A stretch of DNA of 64,000 bases from Polynucleobacter sp. 31A-FELB (GCF_018882405.1 NZ_JACVOO010000001.1:241779-305778), one strand, 5' to 3'. Numbered from the stretch's first letter, positions 11,186 to 22,963 are shown. Made by a program: numbers and translations. The notes: generated by a model from the letters alone, not told the origin.

Positions 11186-13510
11186 TTATGCCTTGCTAAC
11201 AGTTACAGGACCAAACATCGATCCCAATTTAGCGCTAGCCATAGTGCCCGCAGAAATTCTGACGGCACCCTTGGCCAAGTTCGCTTCCAATGTGACAGGC
11301 AAATCTACGGACTGACCACCTTGGATCACTCGCACAGCATCGCCCTCTTTCAAGCCCAACTCATTAAAGAGCGCTTGACCTAATCCAACTTGATTGCCAC
11401 GCTTAGCATCACGCGTTAACTGCAATGCTGATGAACGACGGACGATTTGATCACCGGCGTAAATGCCAACATCAGATATGCGCTCTAAACCTGCTGACGA
11501 GCCTGCATTGCCACTAGTTAAATTAGTTAAGTCAGTAGCTGTAGATTGGTTTGACAACTTAGTGCAGTAATTTTCACCGAGCGCTTCACCCAATACCTCT
11601 TCAGGCATGTTGTAGAGGAAGCCATCTAAATTCAATAAACCACCTAGAACACGCAGAACTTTCCATGCTGGACGAGAATCACCCAAAGGTTTTACAGCTG
11701 GCTGAATCGTTTGCGCACGGCCTTCTGAATTAACAAAAGTAGACACTGTTTCTGTGAATGTAGAGATCGGCAGAATCACATCTGCGACCTCAAGCAGATC
11801 AGCACTCTTATAAGCACTTAAGGCAATCACTGTATTGGCTTTAGCCAAAGCAGCTCGCGCTTGTGCAGGATTTGGCAAATCCGCATCTGGCTCGATATTC
11901 ATCAAGATCACAGCACGGCGCTCACCGGATAACACGGATTCAACACCAGCACCGTTAGCATTCACCAAGCTAGCACCAACCGCATTACCGCCAACCGGCA
12001 AGAAACCTAAAGTTGCGCCAGTTTGCTCGGCAACAAATTGTGCCAAGACATGTAAGTCAGATGCTTGTGGATGCGCGATTGCGGCAGAGCCCAACAATAC
12101 AGAAGTAGATGTACCAGAAAGCAAGCTATCTGCAATCTTTTGCGCAGTAGCGGATATTGGTAAGTTTGGTGTGCCGGCCGGAGCAGTAGCAGACTTCACC
12201 TTAGCCACAGCCAATGCCACTTCACTTAATGTATTGAGCCAAGCGCTTGGAGTAGCGGCAATACCGGTATTAGGAATTAACCAATCATCGCCACCAGCAT
12301 CAATACGTGAAACCTGTAAGCCACGCTTGGCTGCAGTACGTAAACGTGCAGCAATCAATGGTTGCTCTTTACGCAAGAAGCTACCAATCACCAAAACACG
12401 ATCAAGCTCGCTGACTTTAGAAATCGGCATGCCTAACCAAGGGGCGGAAGCTGCGCCTTTTACGTCAGTTTGACGTAAACGCGTCTCAACTTGCTTGGAG
12501 CCTAAGCCACGAATCATCTTCTGGAGAAGATACAACTCTTCAGTACTAGAGATTGGATGCGCTAAAGCAGCAACTGCTTCAGGGCCACTCTCAGAGGAAA
12601 TAGTTTTAAGTGAATGAGCAACATAATCCATTGCGGATTGCCAATCAGTCTCAAGCCACTGACCACCCTGCTTCACCATTGGTGTCGTTACGCGATCTGC
12701 GCTATTCAAGCCTTCATAGGCGAAGCGATCACGGTCACTAATCCAGCACTCATTTACTGCATCATTTTCCAAAGCAACAACACGCATCACTTTGTTTGCT
12801 TTAGTTTGAATCGTAGTGTTTGCACCAAGACTATCGTGCGGACTTACTGAGCGCTTACGACCCAATTCCCAAGTACGAGCTGCATAGCGGAATGGCTTAC
12901 TAGTCAATGCGCCAACTGGGCACAAATCAATCATGTTTCCAGACAACTCTGAATCAATGGTTTGACCCGCAAAAGTCGTGATCTCAGAATGCTCGCCACG
13001 GTTGACCATACCCAACTCCATAACGCCGGCCACTTCTTGACCAAAGCGAACGCAACGGGTGCAGTGAATACAACGGGTCATCTCTTGCATGGAGATGAGT
13101 GGACCTACATTCTTATGAAATACAACACGTTTCTCTTCTTCGTAGCGTGAATTCGATTTACCGTAACCAACTGCTAAATCTTGTAACTGACACTCACCAC
13201 CTTGATCGCAAATTGGGCAATCCAAGGGATGGTTAATCAGCAGGAACTCCATGACAGAGCGCTGAGCTTCAACTGCTTTAGCGGAATGCGTAAACACCTT
13301 CATGCCTTGCGTCACTGGAGTTGCGCAAGCTGGCAAAGGTTTTGGCGCCTTCTCTACTTCCACCAAACACATACGGCAGTTAGCAGCGATAGATAATTTC
13401 TTGTGATAGCAGAAGTGAGGGATATAAGTGCCGAGCTTGTTCGCGGCGTGCATCACCATCGAACCTTGCGGAACTTCTACTGCCTTACCATCTAATTCGA
13501 TTTCAACCAT
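11186..13510 (-). CDS. nuoG: NADH-quinone oxidoreductase subunit G
   Basis: Largest peripheral-arm subunit, 774 residues from ATG 13510. The N-terminal [2Fe-2S] domain has CxxxxxxxxxxCRMC ([17 protein letters not shown]) and a CATP cysteine. It is followed by the His-Cys cluster motif and [14 protein letters not shown] for the next [4Fe-4S] centre. The C-terminal two thirds is a molybdopterin oxidoreductase-like domain without cofactor. The open frame reaches a TTG at 13537, but the family starts with MVEIELDGK, which is the ATG at 13510; I use that. It is 8 bp before nuoH. Confidence 0.96.
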   Translation of the reverse strand: MVEIELDGKAVEVPQGSMVMHAANKLGTYIPHFCYHKKLSIAANCRMCLVEVEKAPKPLPACATPVTQGMKVFTHSAKAVEAQRSVMEFLLINHPLDCPICDQGGECQLQDLAVGYGKSNSRYEEEKRVVFHKNVGPLISMQEMTRCIHCTRCVRFGQEVAGVMELGMVNRGEHSEITTFAGQTIDSELSGNMIDLCPVGALTSKPFRYAARTWELGRKRSVSPHDSLGANTTIQTKANKVMRVVALENDAVNECWISDRDRFAYEGLNSADRVTTPMVKQGGQWLETDWQSAMDYVAHSLKTISSESGPEAVAALAHPISSTEELYLLQKMIRGLGSKQVETRLRQTDVKGAASAPWLGMPISKVSELDRVLVIGSFLRKEQPLIAARLRTAAKRGLQVSRIDAGGDDWLIPNTGIAATPSAWLNTLSEVALAVAKVKSATAPAGTPNLPISATAQKIADSLLSGTSTSVLLGSAAIAHPQASDLHVLAQFVAEQTGATLGFLPVGGNAVGASLVNANGAGVESVLSGERRAVILMNIEPDADLPNPAQARAALAKANTVIALSAYKSADLLEVADVILPISTFTETVSTFVNSEGRAQTIQPAVKPLGDSRPAWKVLRVLGGLLNLDGFLYNMPEEVLGEALGENYCTKLSNQSTATDLTNLTSGNAGSSAGLERISDVGIYAGDQIVRRSSALQLTRDAKRGNQVGLGQALFNELGLKEGDAVRVIQGGQSVDLPVTLEANLAKGAVRISAGTMASAKLGSMFGPVTVSKA

Positions 13511-13541
13511 GCTCACTTTAAGATGTCCCGTGCTCAATGTC

Positions 13542-14840
13542 TTATAAAGGTTTTGCAGAATCTAAGCAGCGCTTATGTTCTACGTGATACGCAAATTCAT
13601 CCATGTAATGCTTCAACATGCCACGAACCGGCATTGCAGCTGCATCACCTAAGGCGCAAATCGTGCGACCTTGAATGTTTGCCGCTACATCGTTCAATAA
13701 ATCCAAATCTTCTGGACGCCCTTCACCATGCTCAATACGGTGAACAATGCGCCACAACCAGCCAGTACCTTCACGACATGGGGTGCACTGACCGCAAGAT
13801 TCTTCGTGATAGAAGTAAGACAGACGCTCTAAGGCGCGAACCATACAACGTGTTTCATTCATCACAATCACAGCACCAGATCCCAGCATCGAACCTGCTT
13901 TCGCAATGCTGTCGTAATCCATTGTGAGAGTCATCATCTCTGCGCCAGGAATAACTGGTGAAGAAGATCCACCAGGAATTACCGCTTTCAATGGGATGCC
14001 ATCACGCATACCACCGGCAAGCTTCAACAGCTCAGCAAATGGAGTGCCTAATGGAATCTCGTAGTTACCTGGATAAGTAACATCACCAGAAATAGAGAAA
14101 ATCTTCGTACCGCCGTTATTTGGCTTGCCCAACTCTAAATACGCTGGACCACCAATTGCCATAATGAATGGCACAGCAGCAAATGTTTCCGTGTTATTGA
14201 TCGTAGTTGGCTTGCCATACAAACCAAAGCTTGCTGGGAATGGTGGCTTGAAGCGTGGCTGACCCTTCTTACCCTCAAGAGACTCCAGCAAAGCAGTTTC
14301 TTCACCACAGATGTATGCACCCCAACCTGGAGCAGCATGCAATTGGAAGTTGAAATCACTTCCCATGATTTTGTCGCCAAGATATCCGGCGGCACGGGCT
14401 TCTTCAAGTGCTTCTTCGAAACGAGAATAGACTTCCCAGATTTCGCCGTGGATATAGTTATAACCCACAGTAATGCCCATGGTGTAGGCACCAATAATCA
14501 TGCCCTCAATCAAGGCATGTGGGTTGTAACGCATGATGTCGCGGTCTTTAAATGTACCAGGCTCACCTTCGTCACTATTACAAACCAAATACTTTTGGCC
14601 AGGGAATTGACGGGGCATAAAGCTCCACTTCAATCCAGTTGGGAAGCCTGCGCCTCCACGACCACGTAATGATGAAGCTTTTAATTCAGCAATGATGGCG
14701 TCTGGCGCAACTTTATCATTGATGATGCGACGCAGCTGCTGATATCCGCCACGGCTTTCGTAATCTTTTAAACGCCAGTTCTCACCATTCAATCCAGCAA
14801 GAATTAAAGGCTTAATGTGTCTATCGTGCAAGCTGGTCAT
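13542..14840 (-). CDS. nuoF: NADH-quinone oxidoreductase subunit F, NADH/FMN site
   Basis: Subunit that oxidises NADH using FMN and passes electrons to cluster N3. The nucleotide-binding glycine loop is [14 protein letters not shown] (residues about 58-71), the FMN region contains [12 protein letters not shown], and the [4Fe-4S] ligands lie in [11 protein letters not shown] with a fourth Cys further on. Length is 432 residues. The start overlaps the nuoE stop by four bases, so the two partners of the flavoprotein fragment are probably made in a coupled way. Confidence 0.98.
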   Translation of the reverse strand: MTSLHDRHIKPLILAGLNGENWRLKDYESRGGYQQLRRIINDKVAPDAIIAELKASSLRGRGGAGFPTGLKWSFMPRQFPGQKYLVCNSDEGEPGTFKDRDIMRYNPHALIEGMIIGAYTMGITVGYNYIHGEIWEVYSRFEEALEEARAAGYLGDKIMGSDFNFQLHAAPGWGAYICGEETALLESLEGKKGQPRFKPPFPASFGLYGKPTTINNTETFAAVPFIMAIGGPAYLELGKPNNGGTKIFSISGDVTYPGNYEIPLGTPFAELLKLAGGMRDGIPLKAVIPGGSSSPVIPGAEMMTLTMDYDSIAKAGSMLGSGAVIVMNETRCMVRALERLSYFYHEESCGQCTPCREGTGWLWRIVHRIEHGEGRPEDLDLLNDVAANIQGRTICALGDAAAMPVRGMLKHYMDEFAYHVEHKRCLDSAKPL

Positions 14841-15343
14841 GCTGCTTTCCCTTCTGCACGGAGCTCATTTAAGAGAGCGTCAATCTTTTCTTTACTCATG
14901 AAGCTGCACATACGCTTGTTATTCACCAACATCACCGGTGAATCGCCGCAAGCACCCATGCACTCACCCTCTTTAAGGGTGAAAGTGCCACAAGGAGTTG
15001 TCTCGTTGTAACCAATGCCAAGCGTTTCTTTTAAATACGTTGCAGCAGTCTCACCATGAGTCAACTGGCAAGGCAAGTTTGTGCAAATCACCAACTTGTA
15101 TTTACCAATTTTTTTGGTGTCGTACATGTTGTAGAAAGTAGCTACTTCATCAACCGCAATGGTTGGCATTTCTAAAATCTGGGCGACAGTTTCAATCACC
15201 TCTGGTGAAACCCAACCTACTTCAGTTTGGGCAGCAATCAAAGAGGCCATCACGGCAGATTGCTTTTGTTCTGGCGGGTATTTCGCGACATTGCGCGCAA
15301 TATCTGCGAGCGTTTTGTCTGAAAGTTGAAGAGTTGTTGTCAT
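14837..15343 (-). CDS. nuoE: NADH-quinone oxidoreductase subunit E, [2Fe-2S]
   Basis: Thioredoxin-fold subunit of the NADH dehydrogenase module; 168 residues. It binds cluster N1a with cysteines in [11 protein letters not shown] and in [10 protein letters not shown], both intact. The N-terminal helical part contains [18 protein letters not shown], typical for the family. It overlaps nuoF by four bases and lies 23 bp after nuoD. Confidence 0.98.
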   Translation of the reverse strand: MTTTLQLSDKTLADIARNVAKYPPEQKQSAVMASLIAAQTEVGWVSPEVIETVAQILEMPTIAVDEVATFYNMYDTKKIGKYKLVICTNLPCQLTHGETAATYLKETLGIGYNETTPCGTFTLKEGECMGACGDSPVMLVNNKRMCSFMSKEKIDALLNELRAEGKAA

Positions 15344-15366
15344 GAATTAATCCTTGGCGCGCTGTA

Positions 15367-16620
15367 TTAGCGGTCAATCTCCCCGAACACAATATCTTGG
15401 GTACCAATAATGGTTACAGCATCAGCCAACATGTGGCCGCGTGACATCTCATCCATCGCGGATAGATGCACAAAACCTGGCGCACGAATCTTCATGCGGT
15501 ATGGCTTATTTGCACCATCAGAAATCAAGTAGATACCAAACTCACCTTTTGGATGCTCAACAGCAGAGTAAGCCTCACCATCAGGAACGTGCATACCTTC
15601 AGTAAAGAGTTTGAAATGGTGAATCAACTCTTCCATATTGGTCTTCATGTCTACACGCTTTGGTGGAGACACTTTATGGTTGTCGCTCATGACAGGACCA
15701 TCATTTGCTTTGAGCCAAGCCAAGCACTGTTTAATGATGCGATTGGATTGACGCATTTCTTCCATGCGCACTAAATAGCGATCATAAGAATCACCATTCA
15801 CACCAACTGGAATGTCAAAGTCGAGTTTGTCATAGGTCTCGTAGGGTTGCTTTTTGCGTAAGTCCCACTCAATACCAGAACCACGAAGCATTGGGCCAGT
15901 GAAACCGAGCTGCAAAGCACGCTCAGGTGAAACAACGCCAATGCCTACTAAACGTTGTTTCCAAATACGGTTATCCGTTAAGAGATTGCAATACTCATCT
16001 ACGTTGGCATCAAAACCATTTGAGAACTGTTCAATGAAATCAAGCAATGTGCCGCTGCGGTTTTCATTCAAACGCTTGATTGCAGAAGCACTACGAATCT
16101 TCGACTTGGAGTACTGCGCCATCTGTGTTGGCAGGTCGCGATAGACGCCGCCTGGACGATAGTAAGCAGCATGCATACGAGCACCAGAAACGGCTTCGTA
16201 CATATCAAAAATATCTTCACGATCACGGAATGCGTACAAGAATACGGCCATGGCGCCAACGTCTAAACCGTGACAACCAATCCACAAGAGGTGATTGAGT
16301 AAACGAGTTAACTCGTCAAACATCACGCGAATATATTGAGCGCGTTCTGGCACGTCTACTTGTAGCAATTTTTCAATCGCCATTACATAAGCGTGCTCGT
16401 TTGACATCATCGATACATAGTCCAAACGATCCATATAAGGAACGTTCTGAATCCAAGTACGTGTCTCAGCTAATTTTTCTGTAGCGCGATGCAATAAACC
16501 AATGTGCGGATCAGCGCGCTGAATGACCTCACCGTCGAGCTCTAACACCAGACGCAATACGCCGTGTGCCGCAGGATGCTGAGGACCGAAATTGAGGGTG
16601 TAGTTCTTAATTTGTGCCAT
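15367..16620 (-). CDS. nuoD: NADH-quinone oxidoreductase subunit D
   Basis: 49-kDa-type subunit, 417 residues, related to the large subunit of NiFe hydrogenase. With NuoB it forms the ubiquinone reduction pocket; the conserved His of the N-terminal beta turn is in [14 protein letters not shown]. The family stretches [19 protein letters not shown] and [15 protein letters not shown] are clear. It is a separate gene here, not fused to nuoC as in enterobacteria. It starts 3 bp after the nuoC stop. Confidence 0.98.
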   Translation of the reverse strand: MAQIKNYTLNFGPQHPAAHGVLRLVLELDGEVIQRADPHIGLLHRATEKLAETRTWIQNVPYMDRLDYVSMMSNEHAYVMAIEKLLQVDVPERAQYIRVMFDELTRLLNHLLWIGCHGLDVGAMAVFLYAFRDREDIFDMYEAVSGARMHAAYYRPGGVYRDLPTQMAQYSKSKIRSASAIKRLNENRSGTLLDFIEQFSNGFDANVDEYCNLLTDNRIWKQRLVGIGVVSPERALQLGFTGPMLRGSGIEWDLRKKQPYETYDKLDFDIPVGVNGDSYDRYLVRMEEMRQSNRIIKQCLAWLKANDGPVMSDNHKVSPPKRVDMKTNMEELIHHFKLFTEGMHVPDGEAYSAVEHPKGEFGIYLISDGANKPYRMKIRAPGFVHLSAMDEMSRGHMLADAVTIIGTQDIVFGEIDR

Positions 16621-16623
16621 GAC

Positions 16624-17223
16624 TTAAACCGGACCTCCGTACTGCTCTTCGCGCACGATACGTGGCGTGATTTCACGCGCTTCAATCGTGACAGGCTGAT
16701 ACACAACACGCTTTAACTCTGGGTCATAACGCATTTCTACGTTGCCAGAAATTGGGAAATCTTTTCTAAATGGGTGACCAATGAAACCGTAGTCAGTCAA
16801 GATGCGACGCAAGTCTTCATGACCATCAAACAAGATGCCATAGAGATCAAACGCTTCACGTTCAAACCAGTTAGCAGCTGCCCAAACTGGAGTTAGCGAA
16901 GCAACCACTGGATACGCATCTTCTGGTGCGAACACGCGTACACGCAAGCGCCAGTTATGTTCGATAGACAAGAGATGAGATACAACACCAAAGCGCTGAC
17001 CACCCCACTGCCCTTCGCGGAAATCTTGATAATCCACGCCGCACAAATCAATTAGCTGCTCAAAAGCCAGTGATGGCTCATCACGCAACAACATAGCGGA
17101 TTCAAAATAGGTATCTGCATTTACAACAACAGTCACTTCACCCAAAGCAATCTCAATAGATTGCGCACGCTTACCTAAAACTTTTTCTAGATTGGCAGCG
17201 AGTTGAACTAAACGATCTGACAT
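16624..17223 (-). CDS. nuoC: NADH-quinone oxidoreductase subunit C
   Basis: 30-kDa-type structural subunit of the peripheral arm, 199 residues. The signature ERE(A/V)FDLYGI is present as [14 protein letters not shown] [20 protein letters not shown], followed by [18 protein letters not shown]. Start and length agree with other betaproteobacterial NuoC. The gene is separated by 3 bp from both nuoB and nuoD. Confidence 0.97.
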   Translation of the reverse strand: MSDRLVQLAANLEKVLGKRAQSIEIALGEVTVVVNADTYFESAMLLRDEPSLAFEQLIDLCGVDYQDFREGQWGGQRFGVVSHLLSIEHNWRLRVRVFAPEDAYPVVASLTPVWAAANWFEREAFDLYGILFDGHEDLRRILTDYGFIGHPFRKDFPISGNVEMRYDPELKRVVYQPVTIEAREITPRIVREEQYGGPV

Positions 17224-17226
17224 GGT

Positions 17227-17709
17227 TTAAGCCTTCCGCGCAATCGTGCTGGTGCGAGCGATCTTGGATTGCAACTGAATGATTCCATAGATCAGCGCTT
17301 CTGCAGTTGGAGGACAGCCAGGAACATAAATATCAACTGGCACGATGCGGTCGCAACCGCGAACTACTGAATACGAGTTATGGTAGTAACCACCACCATT
17401 GGCACAAGAACCCATCGAGATAACCCAACGTGGCTCAGGCATTTGGTCATAAACCTTACGGAGCGCTGGAGCCATCTTGTTACACAAGGTACCAGCAACA
17501 ATCATGAGGTCAGACTGACGCGGGGATGGGCGGAAAACCACACCAAATCGATCCAAGTCGTAACGGGATGCGCCTGCGTGCATCATTTCTACAGCGCAAC
17601 AAGCAAGACCAAATGTCATTGGCCATAAAGAGCCATTACGCGTCCAGTTGATTAACTGGTCTGCAGTAGTGGTAACAAATCCTTCTTTGAGAACGCCTTC
17701 TAATGCCAT
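17227..17709 (-). CDS. nuoB: NADH-quinone oxidoreductase subunit B, N2 cluster
   Basis: Carries the terminal [4Fe-4S] cluster N2, which reduces ubiquinone. The tandem cysteines of [10 protein letters not shown] and the cysteines in [10 protein letters not shown] and [11 protein letters not shown] are all present. I start it at ATG 17709 ([11 protein letters not shown], 160 residues), which has GGGAG placed 6 bases before it. A GTG at 17718 overlaps the nuoA stop as GTGA and would add three residues; that start cannot be excluded. Confidence 0.96.
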
Positions 17710-17714
17710 ATCTA

Positions 17715-18074
17715 TCACTCCCAGTCGAGAGCGCCCTTTTTCCAGATATATACAAAGCCAACGATGAATTCCAGTAAGAAAATCACCATAGAGGCGTAGC
17801 CGAACCAGCCGATATCACGAAGAGCCACACCCCATGGGAAAAGGAATGCAGTTTCTAAGTCAAACAAGATAAATAGGATGGCAATAAGGTAGTAGCGCAC
17901 GTCGAACTTCATACGCGCATCTTCGAAGGCCTCAAAACCGCACTCGTATGGCGACAGTTTTTCAGCATCTGGCTTCGAAGGAGCCAAAATTTTTCCGAGG
18001 AACATGGGGACTAAACCCACCCCAATACCTACGAGGATAAAAAGAAGAACAGGAAAGTAATTAGCGAGATTCAA
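17715..18074 (-). CDS. nuoA: NADH-quinone oxidoreductase subunit A (TTG start)
   Basis: First gene of the nuo operon; a three-helix membrane subunit of 119 residues. The conserved [20 protein letters not shown] loop is present and the protein ends in the family's WKKGALDWE. No ATG fits. I choose TTG at 18074, giving [12 protein letters not shown], the usual betaproteobacterial N-terminus, with AGGA five bases upstream. A second in-frame TTG at 18101 would add nine residues that the family does not have. A weak start codon on the first gene of a 14-gene operon is worth noting. Confidence 0.93.
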
Positions 18075-18183
18075 AATGGTCCTGAGTCGTTCGTCTGACA
18101 AATCTTTAGATACAGCAAATTATCAATTAATCCACTACATAAAACGTTGATTTACAGCATAAACCCCTACAAATTTTACAATT

Positions 18184-18268
18184 TGGTGCCGACGGCGAGA
18201 CTCGAACTCGCACAGCCTAAGCCACTACCCCCTCAAGATAGCGTGTCTACCAATTTCACCACGTCGGC
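18184..18268 (-). tRNA. tRNA-Leu (anticodon GAG)
   Basis: An 85-base class II tRNA with encoded CCA (18184-18186). The acceptor GCCGACG pairs with CGTCGGC. The anticodon arm CTATC-TTGAGGG-GGTAG shows GAG, followed by a long variable arm and a T-arm with GTTCGAGTC. It sits between secG and nuoA on the same strand and may be cut from the same transcript. No terminator is seen between it and nuoA. Confidence 0.97.
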
Positions 18269-18353
18269 ATCTTGTAAAACCTGTCAATTCTACTGCATTG
18301 CACCACTGAACTACCCCGAAAACAGGGGTAGAAAGTGCTGAATTCCTACTTTT

Positions 18354-18701
18354 TTACTTTGGAACTGCTGGCTTAGTGGGGTCCTGAACTGGGGCAGCTG
18401 GTGCAGCAGCGGGAGCTACGACAGGAGCAACGGTTCCAGACAAAATACCAGGGCTAACTTCCTTCTTATTACCAATCCAGGTAATCCCCAAAGTGCAGAC
18501 AAAGAAGACTGCAGCAAAAATGGCGGTTGTGTGGGAGAGGAAATTGGCTGAGCCACTGGCGCCAAACAGGCTACCAGAAGATCCTGAGCCAAATGCAGCG
18601 CCCATATCGGCACCTTTACCCTGCTGAAGCAACACAAGCAAGATCACAGCCAAAGCTGAAATAACCTGCAAAACGATCAATAAAGTCTTAAACCATTCCA
18701 T
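18354..18701 (-). CDS. secG: Preprotein translocase subunit SecG
   Basis: Small membrane component of the SecYEG protein export channel, 115 residues. It has two hydrophobic helices (about 5-27 and 55-75) joined by the conserved glycine-rich loop QQGKGADMGAAFGSGSSGSL. The C-terminal tail is rich in Ala, Pro and Val, as in related bacteria. The gene lies between tpiA and tRNA-Leu, the order usual for Burkholderiales. Confidence 0.97.
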   Translation of the reverse strand: MEWFKTLLIVLQVISALAVILLVLLQQGKGADMGAAFGSGSSGSLFGASGSANFLSHTTAIFAAVFFVCTLGITWIGNKKEVSPGILSGTVAPVVAPAAAPAAPVQDPTKPAVPK

Positions 18702-18723
18702 GGCTTATCTCCAAATAAAAAAT

Positions 18724-19482
18724 CTAGGCCTGACAAATAGCGAGAAAATCCTGCGGGTTCAATGAAGCACCCCCAATCAATCCGCCATCAATATCTGGCA
18801 TTGCAAACAATTCAACGGCATTGTCCGGTTTAACACTGCCGCCATACAAAATTCCCACATGGGACGCTACATCTTCATCAAATTCCGCTAGCTGCAAGCG
18901 AATTGCTCGGTGCATATCCTGAGCCATCTGAGCGCTTGCCACCTTCCCCGTACCAATCGCCCAAATAGGCTCATAAGCAATGAGGCAGTCAGCCAAACGG
19001 TCTTGCAAGACAGCAACTTGCCTTGAAATTTGACCTCTAACCACCTCAACCTCACGACCCGAGTTACGCTCATCCGCAGACTCACCAACACAAATCACCG
19101 GAGTCATGCCGCTATCAAGCACCTGAAGGGCTTTCTCAGCAACCTGCTCATCAGCCTCATGGTGGTGCTGACGACGCTCAGAGTGCCCAACAATCACGTA
19201 AGCGCAATGTAATTCTTTGAGCATGGATGCGGCAACCTCGCCGGTATAAGCTCCAGCAGCATAAGCCGATGCATCCTGAGCACCCAAGCTTAAAAAAGCG
19301 AGTGAGCATTCTTGAATCAATTCACCACACTGCGATAAATAAGGCGCTGGCACGCAGACTGCATACTTACGGCCTGCTGGCATGCCCTGCTCCATCCCAT
19401 GACAAACGGTCTTGACCCAGTCTGCGTTGCTCGCAAGACTGCCATTCATTTTCCAGTTGCCGATAACAGTGAGTGGACGCAT
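18724..19482 (-). CDS. tpiA: Triosephosphate isomerase
   Basis: Interconverts dihydroxyacetone phosphate and glyceraldehyde 3-phosphate in glycolysis and gluconeogenesis; 252 residues, TIM barrel. The catalytic Lys is in GNWKMNG at residues 8-14, the catalytic His in VIVGHSERR, the catalytic Glu in AYEPIWAIGTGK, and the phosphate-binding loop GGSVKPDNA is present. It is 22 bp upstream of secG and 17 bp downstream of the quinone oxidoreductase. Confidence 0.98.
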   Translation of the reverse strand: MRPLTVIGNWKMNGSLASNADWVKTVCHGMEQGMPAGRKYAVCVPAPYLSQCGELIQECSLAFLSLGAQDASAYAAGAYTGEVAASMLKELHCAYVIVGHSERRQHHHEADEQVAEKALQVLDSGMTPVICVGESADERNSGREVEVVRGQISRQVAVLQDRLADCLIAYEPIWAIGTGKVASAQMAQDMHRAIRLQLAEFDEDVASHVGILYGGSVKPDNAVELFAMPDIDGGLIGGASLNPQDFLAICQA

Positions 19483-19499
19483 TAAATCTAGCTCAATAC

Positions 19500-20498
19500 T
19501 TAAACAGTTAACACTATCTTGCCAACGTGCTCAGAAGACTCCATCAAACGATGGGCATCCGCAGCTTGGTCCAAGGTAAATGTTTTATAAATCACCGGCT
19601 TTAACTTGCCTGCATCTAACAAGGGCCAGATGCGTGCATGCAACTGCTGGGTAATTTGTTTCTTGAATGACACTGGACGTGGGCGCAATGTTGAACCAGT
19701 GATGGTTAAACGGCGACGCAAAATTTGACCAGTGTTTACTTCTGCTTTTGATCCACCCATGATCGCAATGATCACGATACGACCATCGTCAGCTAAGCAA
19801 TCAATTTCTTTTTGTACGTAAGCACCAGTGACCATGTCGAGCACTACATTGACACCTTTGCCATCTGTAGCTTTCTTTACTTCTTCTACAAAGTCTTGTG
19901 TCTTGTAATTGATCGCCAAGTCAGCACCTAAAGCTACGCAAGCTGCGCACTTCTCATCAGTTCCGGCGGTAACAAATACTTTATGACCTAAAGCTTTGGC
20001 TATCAAAATGGCAGTTACACCAATGCCACTCGAACCGCCCTGTACCAACAAAGTTTCACCTTCAGACAACTCACCACGCATGAAGACGTTGCTCCACACG
20101 GTGTAAAAAGTTTCAGGCAATGAGGCTGCTTCTTGATCGGTAAATCCTTTTGGGTAAGGCAAGCATTGCGCAATGGGAGCAGTACACAGTTCTGCGTAAC
20201 CGCCACCCTGCACAAGCGCACAAACCTTATCGCCAACTTTCAGGCCAAACAGATTGTCAGCATGAGCTAGGTCACCACCAACAATCTCGCCAGCCACTTC
20301 GAGGCCGGGAATATCCGATGCGCCTGCAGGAACTGGGTAATGGCCTTTTCGTTGTAAAACGTCTGGGCGATTAATCCCAGCAGCAATCACCTTAATCAAA
20401 ATCTCACCCGTACCAGCAGCCGGAGCCACTGGATCTGGACGAGTGGCAGACACCAGCATTTCTGGTGCGCCAAATTCTTTGATTTCCATTACGCGCAT
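19500..20498 (-). CDS. NAD(P)H:quinone oxidoreductase, zinc-independent MDR family
   Basis: Medium-chain dehydrogenase/reductase of the PIG3-like quinone oxidoreductase group, 332 residues. It has the N-terminal GroES-like domain (AAGINRPDVLQRKGHYPVP), then the Rossmann NADPH site around VQGGSSGIGVTAILIAKALG. The zinc-ligand cysteines of alcohol dehydrogenases are absent. It probably reduces quinones or alpha,beta-unsaturated carbonyls; the natural substrate is not known. It lies between pnp and tpiA, an arrangement shared with related genera. Confidence 0.9.
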   Translation of the reverse strand: MRVMEIKEFGAPEMLVSATRPDPVAPAAGTGEILIKVIAAGINRPDVLQRKGHYPVPAGASDIPGLEVAGEIVGGDLAHADNLFGLKVGDKVCALVQGGGYAELCTAPIAQCLPYPKGFTDQEAASLPETFYTVWSNVFMRGELSEGETLLVQGGSSGIGVTAILIAKALGHKVFVTAGTDEKCAACVALGADLAINYKTQDFVEEVKKATDGKGVNVVLDMVTGAYVQKEIDCLADDGRIVIIAIMGGSKAEVNTGQILRRRLTITGSTLRPRPVSFKKQITQQLHARIWPLLDAGKLKPVIYKTFTLDQAADAHRLMESSEHVGKIVLTV

Positions 20499-20523
20499 AT
20501 GAATCCCCGCTCGCTTACTTTAC

Positions 20524-22692
20524 TTAAGCAGTTTCGCCAGATGCAGGAGCTGCTTCAGCAGTAGCTTCGCTAGTGCCAGCCAAAGGAGCAATCGTGCCAC
20601 CTTCATCAGCCATCGCAGCCTTGAGAGATAAACGCAAACGACCACGCTCATCAGCAGCCAACAACTTCACGCGAACCACTTGGCCTTCTGCTAGGTAGTC
20701 TTTAACTTCTTTTACACGCTCATTGGAAATTTCAGAGATGTGCAAGAGACCGTCTTTACCTGGAAGAATGTTTACCAAAGCACCGAACTCGAGCAATTTC
20801 ACAACTGGACCTTCGTAGATCTTGCCTACTTCAGCTTCAGCAGTGATGCCTTCGATACGTGCTTTCGCTTCAGCCATGCCTTCAGCAGAAGTAGAAGCGA
20901 TTGTTACAGTACCGTCATCTTTAATGTCGATGCTGCAACCAGTTTCTTTAGTCAAGGCTTGAATTGTTGCGCCGCCCTTACCGATGACTTCACGAATCTT
21001 GTCTGGATGAATCTTGAAAGAAACCATACGTGGAGCATGTGCAGACAATTCAGTGCGAACTGAACCCATTGCTTCTTGCATCTTGCTCAAAATGTGCAAA
21101 CGGCCCTCTTTAGCTTGGGCCAATGCAACTTGCATAATTTCTTTAGTGATGCCTTGAACTTTAATGTCCATTTGCAAAGCAGTAATACCGTTAGCAGTAC
21201 CAGCTACTTTAAAGTCCATATCACCTAAGTGATCTTCGTCACCCAAGATGTCTGTCAAGACAGCAAAACGATTGCCATCCAAAATCAAGCCCATTGCAAC
21301 ACCAGCAACGTGCGCTTTAACTGGAACACCAGCGTCCATCATTGCTAAACAGCCGCCGCAAACGGAAGCCATGGATGAAGAACCATTGGACTCAGTGATT
21401 TCTGAAACCACACGAATGCTGTATGCGAAATCTTCTGCGCTTGGCAATACTGGGATCAATGCACGTTTAGCCAAACGACCGTGACCAATTTCACGACGCT
21501 TAGGGCTACCTACACGACCTGTTTCGCCAGTAGCGAACGGAGGCATGTTGTAGTGGAACATAAAGCGATCACGGTACTCACCTTCGAGCGCGTCAATGAT
21601 CTGTTCATCACGTGCAGTACCTAGAGTAGCTACTACGAGAGCCTGTGTCTCACCACGGGTAAACAATGCTGAACCGTGTGTGCGTGGCAATACGCCATTA
21701 CGAATTTCGATCGGACGAACGGTACGTGTATCACGACCATCAATACGTGGCTCGCCATTCAAAATTTGGCTACGAACAATCTTCGCTTCGATTTCAAACA
21801 AGATGTCGTTAACGGCAACAGCGTCAACATCACCCTCTTCTTGTAACTTAGCTACCACTGTTTTAGTGATTTCTTTGAGCTTGTCTGAACGAGCACCTTT
21901 TTGACGAATCTGATAAGCCTCACGCAATGGCGCTTCAGCCAATGCAGTTACCTTAGCGATGAATGGCTCATCTTTAGGAGTAGCAGTCCAATCCCACTCT
22001 GGCTTGCCAGCTTCAGTCACTAATTCGTTAATTGCATTGATTGCAGTTTGCATTTGGTCATGACCATATACAACAGCGCCCAACATGATTTCTTCTGATA
22101 ACTGATTAGCTTCTGACTCAACCATCAATACAGCAGCTTGTGTACCAGCAACAATCAAATCCATCTCGCTAGTAGCTTGCTCTGTACGAGTTGGGTTCAA
22201 GAGGTATTGACCGTTAGCGTAACCAACACGTGCTGCGCCAACTGGGCCAGCAAATGGAATACCTGAAACAGCCAAAGCTGCAGAAGCAGCGATCAATGCA
22301 GGAATATCAGCAGGAACGTCTGGGTTGATAGACAGCACATGAACTACTACCTGAACTTCATTCAAGAAGCCTTCTGGAAACAATGGACGCAATGGACGAT
22401 CGATCAAACGGGAGATCAATGTCTCACCTTCTGATGGACGACCTTCACGGCGGAAGAAGCCACCAGGAATTTTTCCTGCGGCGTAAGTTTTTTCGAGGTA
22501 ATCAACAGTCAATGGGAAAAATGACTGGCCTGGCTTGGCTGATTTAGAGGCAACTACTGTGCCCATTACTACGGTGTCATCCACGTTAACGATGACAGCA
22601 CCACCAGATTGACGAGCGATCTCGCCTGTTTCCATTGTTACTTGATGGTTGCCCCATTGAAACGTCTTTACTACTTTTTTAAACATAGTCAT
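20524..22692 (-). CDS. pnp: Polyribonucleotide nucleotidyltransferase (PNPase)
   Basis: 3'-5' phosphorolytic exoribonuclease that degrades mRNA and can add tails; it works in the degradosome. The 722-residue protein has two RNase PH domains, a KH domain ([20 protein letters not shown]) and a C-terminal S1 domain ([20 protein letters not shown]). I start at ATG 22692 ([13 protein letters not shown]), with GGAG nine bases before it, not at the GTG at 22716. It lies downstream of rpsO, as in most proteobacteria, with a terminator and a hairpin between them. Confidence 0.97.
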   Translation of the reverse strand: MTMFKKVVKTFQWGNHQVTMETGEIARQSGGAVIVNVDDTVVMGTVVASKSAKPGQSFFPLTVDYLEKTYAAGKIPGGFFRREGRPSEGETLISRLIDRPLRPLFPEGFLNEVQVVVHVLSINPDVPADIPALIAASAALAVSGIPFAGPVGAARVGYANGQYLLNPTRTEQATSEMDLIVAGTQAAVLMVESEANQLSEEIMLGAVVYGHDQMQTAINAINELVTEAGKPEWDWTATPKDEPFIAKVTALAEAPLREAYQIRQKGARSDKLKEITKTVVAKLQEEGDVDAVAVNDILFEIEAKIVRSQILNGEPRIDGRDTRTVRPIEIRNGVLPRTHGSALFTRGETQALVVATLGTARDEQIIDALEGEYRDRFMFHYNMPPFATGETGRVGSPKRREIGHGRLAKRALIPVLPSAEDFAYSIRVVSEITESNGSSSMASVCGGCLAMMDAGVPVKAHVAGVAMGLILDGNRFAVLTDILGDEDHLGDMDFKVAGTANGITALQMDIKVQGITKEIMQVALAQAKEGRLHILSKMQEAMGSVRTELSAHAPRMVSFKIHPDKIREVIGKGGATIQALTKETGCSIDIKDDGTVTIASTSAEGMAEAKARIEGITAEAEVGKIYEGPVVKLLEFGALVNILPGKDGLLHISEISNERVKEVKDYLAEGQVVRVKLLAADERGRLRLSLKAAMADEGGTIAPLAGTSEATAEAAPASGETA

Positions 22693-22816
22693 TCTGATCT
22701 TCTCCAAATTGTTCACGTAAAAGCCACATGGATTTCACGCTTGCCGTGGGATAAAGCAGTGTCACGACAACACTGGAGCGTTTGAAGATCACAAGGGATG
22801 CCATTCCAGGGAGACA

Positions 22817-22834
22817 CTGGATTTAATAATCCAG
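22817..22834 (-). promoter_or_regulatory. Stem-loop in pnp 5' leader
   Basis: A perfect 7-bp stem, CTGGATT (22817-22823) and AATCCAG (22828-22834), with a TAAT loop, lies 125 bp upstream of the pnp start. In Escherichia coli a hairpin in the pnp leader is cut by RNase III and mediates autocontrol. Here the same role is only a guess from position; the stem is shorter than a typical RNase III site. Confidence 0.35.
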
Positions 22835-22884
22835 AAACTCATTGGAATGACACGATCCCCTACACAAATAATCTTGAAGCGCTC

Positions 22885-22946
22885 AAAAAACATGCCATCT
22901 GCTTAAGACTGATTCTGTTACGAAACAACCCTAAGAAAGATGGCAT
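22885..22946 (-). terminator. rpsO terminator in the rpsO-pnp gap
   Basis: Arms ATGCCATCT (22892-22900) and AGATGGCAT (22938-22946) form a 9-bp stem. After a small internal loop it extends by CTTA/TAAG. On the minus strand the stem is followed by TTTTTT (22885-22890). It begins 18 bp after the rpsO stop and would end or attenuate rpsO transcription before pnp. Confidence 0.8.
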
Positions 22947-22963
22947 TGCAATACCGATAAGAA

